NCBI GenBank assembly: GCA_900549015.1
Contig: URMH01000026.1
Coordinates: 1-39,192, forward strand
DNA: 39,192 nt
Direction of reading: 5' to 3'
Source of the DNA: an uncultured Blautia sp.
Lineage (GTDB): Bacteria > Bacillota > Clostridia > Lachnospirales > Lachnospiraceae
Made by a program: the position numbers and the translations under genes. The notes beneath the pieces are model-generated. The model did not search any database, was not told the origin of the DNA, and was given only the letters and a program-made list of their open reading frames with translations. Numbering within the stretch: position 1 is the stretch's first letter; the number at the start of each line of letters is the position of its first letter. This document shows, piece by piece, positions 1 through 6,838 of the stretch.

Positions 1-104
1 CAGAAAGCCGGAAAAGCCCGGAGTATCAAGGGAAAACAGCTCAAAAACTCGCGCAATACGGTCTCAAAGCTGCTCGTAGAGCACCACAGTTCTCTAAACG
101 ATAA
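1..104 (+). CDS. C-terminal end of an unidentified protein (partial)
   Basis: The frame starting at base 3 is open from the window edge to TAA at 102-104. It gives about 33 residues ending in ...RRAPQFSKR, a basic tail. A rho-independent terminator follows 20 bases later, which fits the end of a plus-strand gene. I do not recognise the family. Frame 1 is also open, to base 219, but it runs through the terminator and into the AT-rich repeat, so I prefer frame 3. Confidence 0.35.
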   Translation, partial: ESRKSPEYQGKTAQKLAQYGLKAARRAPQFSKR

Positions 105-123
105 TTATACGAGAATATATATG

Positions 124-155
124 GACCTCAGAAGTATTGTGCTTCTGGGGTCTTT
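124..155 (+). terminator. Rho-independent terminator of the left-edge gene
   Basis: The arms GACCTCAGAAG (124-134) and CTTCTGGGGTC (142-152) form an 11-bp stem with one G-U pair and a 7-base loop. A short T-rich stretch follows (TCTTTCCT). Confidence 0.7.
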
Positions 156-175
156 CCTGTATATGATCGTTGTCG

Positions 176-485
176 AAAAAAGCAAAAAATCAGCGAAAAT
201 CTTCAATTCAACTCTTTAAGCCTATAAAAAATCAGTCAAAATAGGCGAAAAATCCATAAATCCATTAAAAATCCTACAAAATTCAAAACAAAATAAGATG
301 AAAATCAAAGAAAGATAAAAGTATCCTATAAAAATCCATCAAAAAATAATCAGAATTTAAGAAAATGAAAAAAGTAGCCTATTTGTTTTCAAAAAAAGTA
401 GGTGTTATTCTGGCAAGTTTAAAAAGTAGCTTATTTAGGCTTTCGAAAAGTAGGCGTAAAACAAAGAAAATAAAAAATCACTTTA
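176..485 (+). repeat. AT-rich leader repeat, copy A (upstream of the nuclease-like gene)
   Basis: This gene-free stretch is the first of two diverged direct copies; the other is at 1366-1674, offset by about 1.19 kb. Shared blocks include AGCGAAAATCTTCAATTCA, CTCTTTAAGCCTATAAAAA, GTCAAAATAGG and AAAAAGTAGGCGTAAAAC-type ends. Inside it, GTAT/GTAG motifs followed by CCTATTT- or GGCG-like bases occur at about 321, 374, 398, 426 and 450, giving spacings of 53, 24, 28 and 24. The copy ends just before the ribosome binding site of the next gene, so it may be its regulatory leader. Short open frames inside (for example from 365) look spurious. Confidence 0.75.
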
Positions 486-512
486 TAATTCACAGAGAAA
501 GGACAGGTGTAT

Positions 513-1307
513 ATGAAAGATTTAAAAGAAATTCTGTTAAAAGAAGAAAAGAGACTGGAAGGTATTGTCCTGAGGACAAAAAAACAGATGGAAGGCGCTC
601 CGGAAGGAAGTTTGCGGGTTTCAGTTTCTAAAAATGGAATCAGTTACTATCATTATACAGATGCTGCTCACAAAAACGGGAAGTATATTTCGAGAAAGAA
701 TAAAGAATTGATTCAAAAGCTTGCCCAAAAAGAATACGATAGAAAAGTGCTGCGTGATACGGAGAAAAAATTAAGATATATAAAGCTTCTGATAAATATG
801 TATGAAAGCCAGGAAACAGAAGATATTTTTTACAGGGAGCATCCAGAACGGAAAAAATGGATATGTCCGGCAGAACCGGTGTGGGAAGAAAGGGTGAGAG
901 AATGGCAGGCAGAGGTTTATCAGGGGAAAAGTTTCGAAGAGGAAAACCCTGTTATTTATACAGAAAAGGGAGAGAGGGTGCGCTCAAAGTCTGAAAAAAT
1001 TCTGGCGGATTACTTATACAGGCATGGGATTCCTTATAAATATGAGCGCCCGCTTTATCTGGAAGGTTTTGGAATCGTATATCCGGATTTTACAATTTTA
1101 GCGAGAAAAACAGGAGAAGAAATTTACTGGGAGCATAATGGAAAAATGGACGATCCTGTTTATGCAAGAAGCGCGGTAAAGAAAATAGAAACGTATGAAA
1201 AAAATAATATTTTTCCAGGAGAAAAACTGATTCTGACGTATGAGACGGACCGAACTGTGCTTCATACAAAAACAATCGAAAGACTGGCAAAGAAATATTT
1301 GTTATAG
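513..1307 (+). CDS. Hypothetical protein, PD-(D/E)XK nuclease-like
   Basis: This is a 264-residue soluble protein with no signal peptide. The start is ATG 513, nine bases after AAAGGA at 498-503; an in-frame GTG at 507 lies too close to that site. The N-terminal half is basic and helical. The C-terminal half carries a restriction-endonuclease-like pattern: a Glu in RSKSEKILADYL, then YPDFTIL, then EEIYWEHNGKMDDP, and a following KKIETYEKN helix. From memory this resembles a hypothetical family that is common and often multicopy in Lachnospiraceae, but I know of no established function. The PD...E(x)W order fits a PD-(D/E)XK core, although the usual Lys is not obvious. The gene stands alone between two copies of the same leader repeat. 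A nuclease or DNA-binding role is inference only. Confidence 0.75.
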   Translation: MKDLKEILLKEEKRLEGIVLRTKKQMEGAPEGSLRVSVSKNGISYYHYTDAAHKNGKYISRKNKELIQKLAQKEYDRKVLRDTEKKLRYIKLLINMYESQETEDIFYREHPERKKWICPAEPVWEERVREWQAEVYQGKSFEEENPVIYTEKGERVRSKSEKILADYLYRHGIPYKYERPLYLEGFGIVYPDFTILARKTGEEIYWEHNGKMDDPVYARSAVKKIETYEKNNIFPGEKLILTYETDRTVLHTKTIERLAKKYLL

Positions 1308-1365
1308 CAGCATTAAAAATAATGAAGGATAATTCATCAAAGAATTTTATACAGATAGAAAATCT

Positions 1366-1674
1366 GAAAAAGCAAAAATCAGCGAAAATCTTCAATTCAG
1401 CTCTTTAAGCCTATAAAAAAACAGTCAAAATAGGTGAAAAATCCCCAAAACATTAAAGAATCCTACAAAATCCAGGTTAAAATAAGGTGAAAATCAAAGA
1501 ATGTCAGATGCAGCCTATTAAAAAGGCGTTAAACATAATCAGAAATCAGCAAATCAAAAAAAGTATCCTATTTGCACCGGGAAAAAGTAGGAGGAATTTT
1601 TGAAAAGCTGAAATATCGCTTATTTATCCCATCAAAAAGTAGGCGTAAAACAGAGAAAATAAAAAATCACTTTA
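1366..1674 (+). repeat. AT-rich leader repeat, copy B (no gene of its own)
   Basis: This is a diverged direct copy of 176-485. The block order is preserved, and so is the motif spacing: GCAGCCTATT at 1510, GTATCCTATTT at 1563, GTAGGAGG at 1587, a decayed ATCGCTTATTT at 1615 and GTAGGCG at 1639. The intervals of 53, 24, 28 and 24 are the same as in copy A. Unlike copy A it is not followed by a nuclease-like gene: about 55 bases later the promoter of the T-box leader begins. It may be a leftover of a tandem duplication whose second gene was lost. The start-to-stop frame at 1572-1754 inside it looks non-coding. Confidence 0.72.
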
Positions 1675-1728
1675 CAACTATCATGGCCTTTGCCGGAGGA
1701 ATAATCAGGCGGTCTGCAAAAAACCACC

Positions 1729-1757
1729 TTGACATTTCCTCGATTTTGCTCTAATAT
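1729..1757 (+). promoter_or_regulatory. Promoter of the T-box/brnQ transcript
   Basis: A consensus TTGACA (1729-1734) is followed, after 17 bases, by TAATAT (1752-1757). Transcription would begin near 1764, shortly before T-box stem I. Confidence 0.75.
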
Positions 1758-1763
1758 TAATTT

Positions 1764-2026
1764 AAATAAAGATAGAGAATAAATTCGTTGATGGGAATAA
1801 GTAGTATATTGTGAAATTCACAGAGAGACAGCGGCTGGTGGAAGCTGTTAAGGAAGCAATATTATGAAATCATCCCGAAGAAGTAAGCTGAAATGAAGTA
1901 GGTGCACCGGAGTCGAGCCACGTTATAGGCGAAGCGCATTTATAGATGCGAAGTGAGTCTGATGAAAATCAGAGAAATAAGGTGGTACCACGGCAGAGTC
2001 GTCCTTTACAGGATGGCTCTTTTTTT
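1764..2026 (+). promoter_or_regulatory. T-box riboswitch, isoleucine specifier (ATC)
   Basis: Stem I has GGGA at 1793-1796 pairing with TCCC at 1873-1876, and an AGTA loop-E element at 1800-1803 opposite GAA at 1866-1868. ATATTG pairs with CAATAT above the specifier loop. Directly after GAA comes ATC at 1869-1871 followed by A, the position the specifier codon takes in known T-boxes, so the sensed tRNA should be tRNA-Ile. The conserved T-box sequence GGTGGTACCACGG is at 1981-1993; its TGGT (1983-1986) would pair with the uncharged ACCA end. A terminator follows. Low charged tRNA-Ile would stabilise the antiterminator and switch on the transporter gene downstream. The specifier was assigned by eye from the loop geometry. 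Confidence 0.9.
1996..2026 (+). terminator. T-box-controlled terminator
   Basis: GAGTCGTCC (1996-2004) pairs with GGATGGCTC (2011-2019) around a 6-base loop, followed by seven T residues (2020-2026). It is mutually exclusive with the antiterminator that includes the T-box sequence. Confidence 0.85.
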
Positions 2027-2123
2027 AGTGCTATAGGAAATTACTTCGTAATGTTTCATAGCATAAAAAATGCTACGTGTCTGTACGCACATACAGCACA
2101 CAGAAAAAAAGGAGGAATTAAAA

Positions 2124-3458
2124 ATGAAATTAGGAAAGAAAAAAATGGTTCTTGTAAGCTTTATGCTGTTTTCACTGTTTTTTGGGGCGGGCAATCTGAT
2201 ATTTCCACCGTTCCTCGGACAGAATGCAGGGGATAAGATGCCCTTTGCGATTGCAAGCTTTTTGATTACTGCAGTGGCGCTTCCTGTATTGGGTGTTATT
2301 GTAGTAGCACGTTTTGATGGACTTGACAGACTGGCAAAAAAGGTAGATGCCCGTTTTGCTGTTATTTTTACGATTTTGATTTACGTTTCCATTGGACCGG
2401 GACTGGGAATTCCCCGTGCGGCATCGGTTCCTTTTGAGATGGCAGTGGCACCATATCTTCCGGAGAATGTATCATTGAAACTCTGTATGGTATTATATTC
2501 GCTTGTATTTTTCCTGATTGCAGGATGGCTTGCGTTAACACCGAACAAGCTGGTGGAAAGAATCGGAAAATTCTTAACACCAAGTCTTTTGATTTTACTC
2601 GTATTCTTATTTGTGAATTTCCTGTTCCGGGGAACTGCAGATGTAACATCTGCGCAGGAGGCATATGCGGCCGCTCCGGCTGTGAAAGGATTCCTGGAAG
2701 GATACCAGACTATGGATACGATTGCAGCTTTGAATTTCGGACTTGTAATTGCTGTCACAATCCGTTCCCTTGGTGTGGAAAATAAAAAAAGTGTTATGAG
2801 TTATACGGTAAAGGCAGGTATTGTGGCTGGAAGTATTTTGTCAGCAGTGTATCTGATGCTTGCCTATATGGGAATGAAAAGCTCCGGTGTTTATGAAATT
2901 CAGGAAAACGGAGCATGGACACTTCGCTGTATTGTACAGCAGCTTTTTGGAAATCCGGGAGCAATCCTTCTGGCAGCAATTTTTACACTTGCATGTTTGA
3001 CTACATGTGTAGGGTTGATTACATCAATCTCTCAGTTTTTCTCAAAGCTTACAAGTAAGTTGTCTTACAAGCAGTGGGTATATTTAATTTCCGGATTTTC
3101 TTTCCTTGTATGTAATCAGGGATTAAATACGATTCTTGGAATTTCTGTACCAGTTTTGGACGCTATTTATCCGATGTCCATTGTACTGATTATTCTTGGC
3201 CTTTGTGATTCCTGGATTGGTTCCAATCGCTACATATATCCTTGTACGGTAGGAGCTGTAGGCTGCATCAGTATTCTGTATGTGCTTGACCAGGCTAAAG
3301 TATCTCTTGGTGCAATCGGCGCTGCATGTCACAAGCTTCCTCTTTATTCTATGGGCTTGGGCTGGGCAGCAGTAGGAATTGTAGCAGTGGCAGTAAGCCT
3401 TGTTCTGGAAGCTGTTACAAAAAATATAAAAGCAAATGCAGGAGAGTTGGCAGAGTAA
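2124..3458 (+). CDS. brnQ: Branched-chain amino acid symporter BrnQ (LIVCS family)
   Basis: This 444-residue integral membrane protein imports leucine, isoleucine and valine with Na+ or H+. The family signature FFGAGNLIFPPFLGQ lies near residues 19-33 and is followed by about 12 hydrophobic segments. The length is normal for the family. The start ATG 2124 follows GGAGG (2111-2115) by 8 bases; longer frames upstream read through the T-box terminator and are not used. The gene is the direct target of the isoleucine-type T-box, which agrees with its function. It is followed at once by a long terminator hairpin, so it is probably a single-gene unit. Confidence 0.93.
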   Translation: MKLGKKKMVLVSFMLFSLFFGAGNLIFPPFLGQNAGDKMPFAIASFLITAVALPVLGVIVVARFDGLDRLAKKVDARFAVIFTILIYVSIGPGLGIPRAASVPFEMAVAPYLPENVSLKLCMVLYSLVFFLIAGWLALTPNKLVERIGKFLTPSLLILLVFLFVNFLFRGTADVTSAQEAYAAAPAVKGFLEGYQTMDTIAALNFGLVIAVTIRSLGVENKKSVMSYTVKAGIVAGSILSAVYLMLAYMGMKSSGVYEIQENGAWTLRCIVQQLFGNPGAILLAAIFTLACLTTCVGLITSISQFFSKLTSKLSYKQWVYLISGFSFLVCNQGLNTILGISVPVLDAIYPMSIVLIILGLCDSWIGSNRYIYPCTVGAVGCISILYVLDQAKVSLGAIGAACHKLPLYSMGLGWAAVGIVAVAVSLVLEAVTKNIKANAGELAE

Positions 3459-3475
3459 AGAATCTCCTGGTCTTA

Positions 3476-3504
3476 TCGACTTATACCTCTTTCTGTGATA
3501 TGAT
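3476..3504 (+). promoter_or_regulatory. Possible promoter of the GTPase-nuclease fusion gene
   Basis: TCGACT (3476-3481), a 17-base spacer, then TATGAT (3499-3504) preceded by TGA, an extended -10. Transcription would start near 3511, after the 5' arm of the hairpin at 3485-3535, so the resulting mRNA could not fold that hairpin. Confidence 0.45.
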
Positions 3505-3542
3505 AGTCATTGACTATGATAGAACAGAAAGGGGTATTTTTT
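3485..3542 (+). terminator. brnQ terminator overlapping the next gene's ribosome binding site
   Basis: ACCTCTTTCTGT (3485-3496) pairs over 12 bp with ACAGAAAGGGGT (3524-3535). An inner inverted repeat ATAGTC/GACTAT lies in the loop (3503-3517). Six T residues (3537-3542) end directly at the ATG at 3543. The AAAGGGG that should serve as ribosome binding site is part of the 3' arm. Confidence 0.8.
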
Positions 3543-6191
3543 ATGGAAGCTCCGTTTAAAAATAGAAATTTAAGTATCGGGATTCTGGCCCATGTAGATG
3601 CGGGAAAGACAACATTATCAGAAAGTCTTCTTTATTTAAATGGATGCATCAGAAAGCCGGGACGCGTAGACCACGGAGATGCATATCTGGATACGTTTGA
3701 ACTTGAGAGGGAGAGGGGAATTACCATATTTTCCAAACAGGCAGTGCTGCCTCTTGGTGACAGAACAGTGACGCTCCTTGATACGCCGGGCCATGTGGAT
3801 TTTTCTGCAGAGATGGAGCGCACCCTTCAGGTAATGGATTATGCCATATTAATTATTAACGGCTCTGACGGTGTGCAGGGACATACGGAGACTTTATGGC
3901 GGCTTTTAAAGAGATACGAGATTCCCGTATTTCTTTTTGTAAATAAAATGGATCAGGAAGGGGCGGATAAAGAGGCACTTTTAAAAGAACTGAAAAAAAG
4001 GCTTCACGAAAACTGCATGGATTTTTCAAAAGACCAGGACAGAGATGAATTTTTGGAAAACCTTGCCATGTGCGACGAGGAGGTTCTGGAACAGTTCCTG
4101 GAAACAGGAGAAGTGAAGGCGGAGGATACGATCCGCCTGATCCGTGAAAGAAAAGTATTTCCCTGCTGCTTTGGTTCTGCGCTTAAAATGACAGGTGTGG
4201 AAGAGTTCTGGGAAGATGTGGAAAAGTATACGGAGATTCCAGAATATCCGGAGAAATTTGGTGCAAAAGTTTTTAAAATTGCAAGAGATGAGCAGGGAAA
4301 CCGCCTGACTTATATGAAAATCACAGGGGGAAGCCTGAAAGTAAAAACTCTTCTCACAGAAAAAGAGAAGGCAGATCAGATCCGCATTTATTCCGGGGCA
4401 AAATACGAGCTTGCCAATGAAGCGGAAGCGGGAAGCATCTGTGCAGTGACAGGACTTACCGCAACGTATCCGGGACAGGGGCTTGGTATCGAAACAGAAT
4501 CTGAACTTCCCGTTCTGGAACCTGTATTAAATTATCGGGTGATTCTTCCGGAAAACTGCCGGGTACACCAGATGCTTCAGAAATTAAAGGAGCTTGAGGA
4601 GGAAGACCCGCAGCTTCATATAGTGTGGGACAGCACCCTTTCGGAAATCCATGTTATGCTGATGGGTGAAGTGCAGACGGAGATTTTGAAGAGGCTTATC
4701 TGGGAGAGATTTCATGTAGCCGTGGAGTTTGATACAGGAAATATTGTATATAAGGAAACGATTGCTTCTGCCGTGGAAGGTGTGGGACATTTTGAACCTC
4801 TGCGTCATTATGCGGAAGTACATCTTCTTCTGGAGCCGGGAGAAAGAGGAAGCGGACTGCAGTTTTTTACTGCATGCAGTGAGGACGTGTTAAGCAGAAA
4901 CTGGCAGCGCCTTATTCTCACCCATCTGGAAGAAAAGGAGCATAGAGGAGTTCTCACAGGCGCTCCTGTTACAGACGTGCAGATCACTCTGATCACGGGA
5001 CGGGCGCATTTAAAACACACAGAAGGGGGAGATTTCCGCCAGGCAACGTACAGAGCGGTGCGTCAGGGACTGAAAAAAGCAAAAAGCATTCTTCTTGAGC
5101 CGTATTATGAGTTTCGCCTTGAAGTGCCCTCGGAGAGTATTGGAAGAGCCATGTCTGACATTCAGAAAATGCAGGGAAGCTTTCAGCCGCCAGAACAGGA
5201 CGGGGAAACATATATCTTAAAAGGAAGCGCAGCCGTCTCTGCCATGCGGGATTACCAGAAAGAGGTTCTTTCTTATACCGGGGGAAAAGGACGCCTTTTC
5301 TGCAGCCTGAAAGGATATGAGCCGTGTCAGGAGCAGGAGAAAATTGTGGAAAGCATCGGATATGATTCGGAAAGAGATCTGGAAAACCCGACGGGCTCCG
5401 TGTTCTGCGCCCACGGGGCGGGTTTTGTTGTGCCCTGGGATCAGGTGGAGGAATATATGCATCTGGAGGGTATGGAGGAAAGTTCCCAGGAAGACACGGA
5501 AACAGTTTTGTCTTACGTACCTCCGGCATCTGCGATTCGGGGAAGCTACGAGGAAGAAAAGGAGCTGCAGGAAATTTTTGAAAGGACATTTGGACCTGTA
5601 AAAAGAGATCGTCTGGCACCGGGAAAAAGGGTGACCCGCACATCAGAGGTACCTGTGCGAAGGACATATGTGAAAAAGAAGGAAGAAGAGTATCTCCTTG
5701 TAGACGGGTATAATATTATTTTTGCCTGGGAGGATTTAAGAGAGCTGGCAGCAGAGAATATACACGCTGCGCAGGATAAGCTGATGGATATTCTTTCTAA
5801 TTATCAGGGAATAAAAAAATGCACATTGATTCTTGTGTTTGATGCATACAAGGTAGAGGGACATCGGGAGGAAATTTTGCCGTATCATAATATTTTTGTT
5901 GTGTATACAAAGGAAGCGGAAACGGCAGACCAGTATATAGAAAAAACAGTGCATAAGCTTGGACGTGAACACACGGTTACAGTGGCAACCTCAGACGGGC
6001 TGGAGCAGATGATCATTATGGGGCAGGGAGCTGTCCGTCTTTCAGCCAAAGGACTTCGCCAGGAGATTGAAGAGGCAAAAGAGACGCTTCTTTCAGACTG
6101 GCATACAAGACGGCAGAGCAGCAAGACGTATTTATTTGACGACGCGTCTCATGAGGTGAAGGATTTTGTAGAGAAAGTGAGAAAAGGGTAA
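3543..6191 (+). CDS. Tet(M)/EF-G-like ribosomal GTPase fused to a YacP/Rae1-like NYN nuclease domain
   Basis: An 882-residue fusion. Residues 1-~690 form a translation GTPase of the Tet(M)/Tet(O) ribosomal-protection and EF-G type: G1 AHVDAGKT (16-23), G2 RGIT (58-61), G3 DTPGH (80-84), G4 NKMD (134-137), then EF-Tu domain 2, domain IV (GVGHFEPLRHYAEVHL) and a domain V-like region. Residues ~715-855 form a YacP/NYN domain: LLVDGYNIIF with Asp721, LVFDAY with Asp767, then VYTKEAETADQYIE and VATSDGLEQ. B. subtilis Rae1 (YacP) is a known ribosome A-site mRNA endonuclease; ribosomal-protection GTPases bind the same site. Tet(M) itself is about 640 residues, so the tail is an addition. I infer a ribosome-associated factor that remodels or rescues ribosomes and cuts mRNA. 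Tetracycline resistance is possible but not shown. Start ATG 3543 uses AAAGGGG. Confidence 0.9.
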   Translation: MEAPFKNRNLSIGILAHVDAGKTTLSESLLYLNGCIRKPGRVDHGDAYLDTFELERERGITIFSKQAVLPLGDRTVTLLDTPGHVDFSAEMERTLQVMDYAILIINGSDGVQGHTETLWRLLKRYEIPVFLFVNKMDQEGADKEALLKELKKRLHENCMDFSKDQDRDEFLENLAMCDEEVLEQFLETGEVKAEDTIRLIRERKVFPCCFGSALKMTGVEEFWEDVEKYTEIPEYPEKFGAKVFKIARDEQGNRLTYMKITGGSLKVKTLLTEKEKADQIRIYSGAKYELANEAEAGSICAVTGLTATYPGQGLGIETESELPVLEPVLNYRVILPENCRVHQMLQKLKELEEEDPQLHIVWDSTLSEIHVMLMGEVQTEILKRLIWERFHVAVEFDTGNIVYKETIASAVEGVGHFEPLRHYAEVHLLLEPGERGSGLQFFTACSEDVLSRNWQRLILTHLEEKEHRGVLTGAPVTDVQITLITGRAHLKHTEGGDFRQATYRAVRQGLKKAKSILLEPYYEFRLEVPSESIGRAMSDIQKMQGSFQPPEQDGETYILKGSAAVSAMRDYQKEVLSYTGGKGRLFCSLKGYEPCQEQEKIVESIGYDSERDLENPTGSVFCAHGAGFVVPWDQVEEYMHLEGMEESSQEDTETVLSYVPPASAIRGSYEEEKELQEIFERTFGPVKRDRLAPGKRVTRTSEVPVRRTYVKKKEEEYLLVDGYNIIFAWEDLRELAAENIHAAQDKLMDILSNYQGIKKCTLILVFDAYKVEGHREEILPYHNIFVVYTKEAETADQYIEKTVHKLGREHTVTVATSDGLEQMIIMGQGAVRLSAKGLRQEIEEAKETLLSDWHTRRQSSKTYLFDDASHEVKDFVEKVRKG

Positions 6192-6224
6192 CGTTTGCAG
6201 GTGCAGAAAAGGAGAATCGAAAAA

Positions 6225-6725
6225 ATGAGAGAAAAGCTTACAAAAAAAGATGTGGAAAAAATTGAGCAGGAAATTGAGCACAGAAAGCTTGTCATAAGAA
6301 AAGAAGCAATCGAGGCGGTAAAAGAGGCGAGAGCCCAGGGAGATTTAAGCGAAAACTTTGAGTATTATGCGGCAAAGAAACATAAAAACCAGAACGAGAG
6401 CCGGATCCGCTATCTTGAGAATATGTTAAAAACAGCAACCATCGTATCGGACAGTTCCAAAGAGGACGAGGTGGGCATGGACGATATTGTGGAAGTGTAT
6501 TTTGAGGAGGACGATGAAATTGAAAAATATAAGCTCGTCACCTCCATTCGCGGAAATTCTATGGAAAACAGGATCAGTATTGAGTCTCCTATCGGAATGG
6601 CGCTGAAAGGTCATAAAGTGGGAGACAGGGTGGAAGTAAAGGTAAACGACAATTACAGCTATTTTCTGGAAATCCGTTCCATTCAGAAAACAGGTTCAGA
6701 AGATGAGGAAATCCGGGGATTTTAA
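6225..6725 (+). CDS. greA: GreA-family transcription elongation factor
   Basis: A 166-residue GreA/GreB-type protein that enters the RNA polymerase secondary channel and stimulates cleavage of backtracked RNA. An N-terminal coiled coil holds the tip signature EARAQGDLSENFEYYAAK, keeping the acidic Asp and Glu needed for cleavage. The C-terminal half is the FKBP-like domain (SIESPIGMALKGHKVGDRVEV). Start ATG 6225 has AAAGGAG at 6208-6214. The gene follows the GTPase-nuclease fusion by 33 bases and is probably co-transcribed with it. The tip reads ENFEYY rather than the common ENAEYH, a minor variation. It may be a second Gre paralog rather than the main GreA. Confidence 0.88.
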   Translation: MREKLTKKDVEKIEQEIEHRKLVIRKEAIEAVKEARAQGDLSENFEYYAAKKHKNQNESRIRYLENMLKTATIVSDSSKEDEVGMDDIVEVYFEEDDEIEKYKLVTSIRGNSMENRISIESPIGMALKGHKVGDRVEVKVNDNYSYFLEIRSIQKTGSEDEEIRGF

Positions 6726-6730
6726 AAAAT

Positions 6731-6799
6731 TTTACACAGATTTTACATTCAGGTGGGGAAAACTTTACAGAGGCTCTTTAAAATAAATATATGTAAAAT
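6731..6799 (+). promoter_or_regulatory. Pho box and promoter region of the phosphate transporter gene
   Basis: TTTACA occurs at 6731, 6742 and 6764, so the copies lie on an exact 11-base register with one degenerate step at 6753. This is the layout of PhoP-binding direct repeats in Gram-positive bacteria. A TAAAAT at 6794-6799 could be the -10 element. The regulator gene two places downstream is a good candidate for the protein that binds here. Confidence 0.6.
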
Positions 6800-6838
6800 G
6801 TCTATGAAACCTAAGAAAAGAGGAAAAGGAGAGAAACC

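Noticed and set aside
1..219. Open frame 1 from the window edge (72 codons)
   Set aside because: It passes through a clear terminator and into the AT-rich repeat; the composition is not protein-like. Frame 3, ending before the terminator, fits better.
365..631. 88-residue Lys/Arg/Ser-rich frame, and a similar one at 1572-1754
   Set aside because: Both lie in the two copies of the AT-rich repeat and share sequence only because the DNA is repeated; neither has a good ribosome binding site, and the first overlaps the nuclease-like gene in another frame.
176..1674. CRISPR array or insertion sequence
   Set aside because: The short motifs are not identical repeats with uniform spacers, no cas genes are present, and no terminal inverted repeats or transposase are seen around the unit.
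1946..2236. 96-residue frame across the T-box terminator
   Set aside because: It covers the structured leader and the brnQ start in another frame; explained by the riboswitch.
3510..3542. TTG start 11 codons before the fusion-gene ATG
   Set aside because: It lies inside the hairpin loop with no ribosome binding site, while ATG 3543 has AAAGGGG and matches the family N-terminus.
4993..5667. 224-residue minus-strand frame inside the fusion gene
   Set aside because: Pro/Ser-rich shadow opposite a GTPase-nuclease with clear motifs; no domain or ribosome binding site of its own. The same holds for the 242-residue antisense frame at 6889-7617.
3543..6191. Acquired tetracycline-resistance gene on a mobile element
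   Set aside because: No transposase, integrase or conjugation genes flank it, base composition matches the neighbours, and the protein is longer and divergent from Tet(M); a resident housekeeping-type factor is more likely.
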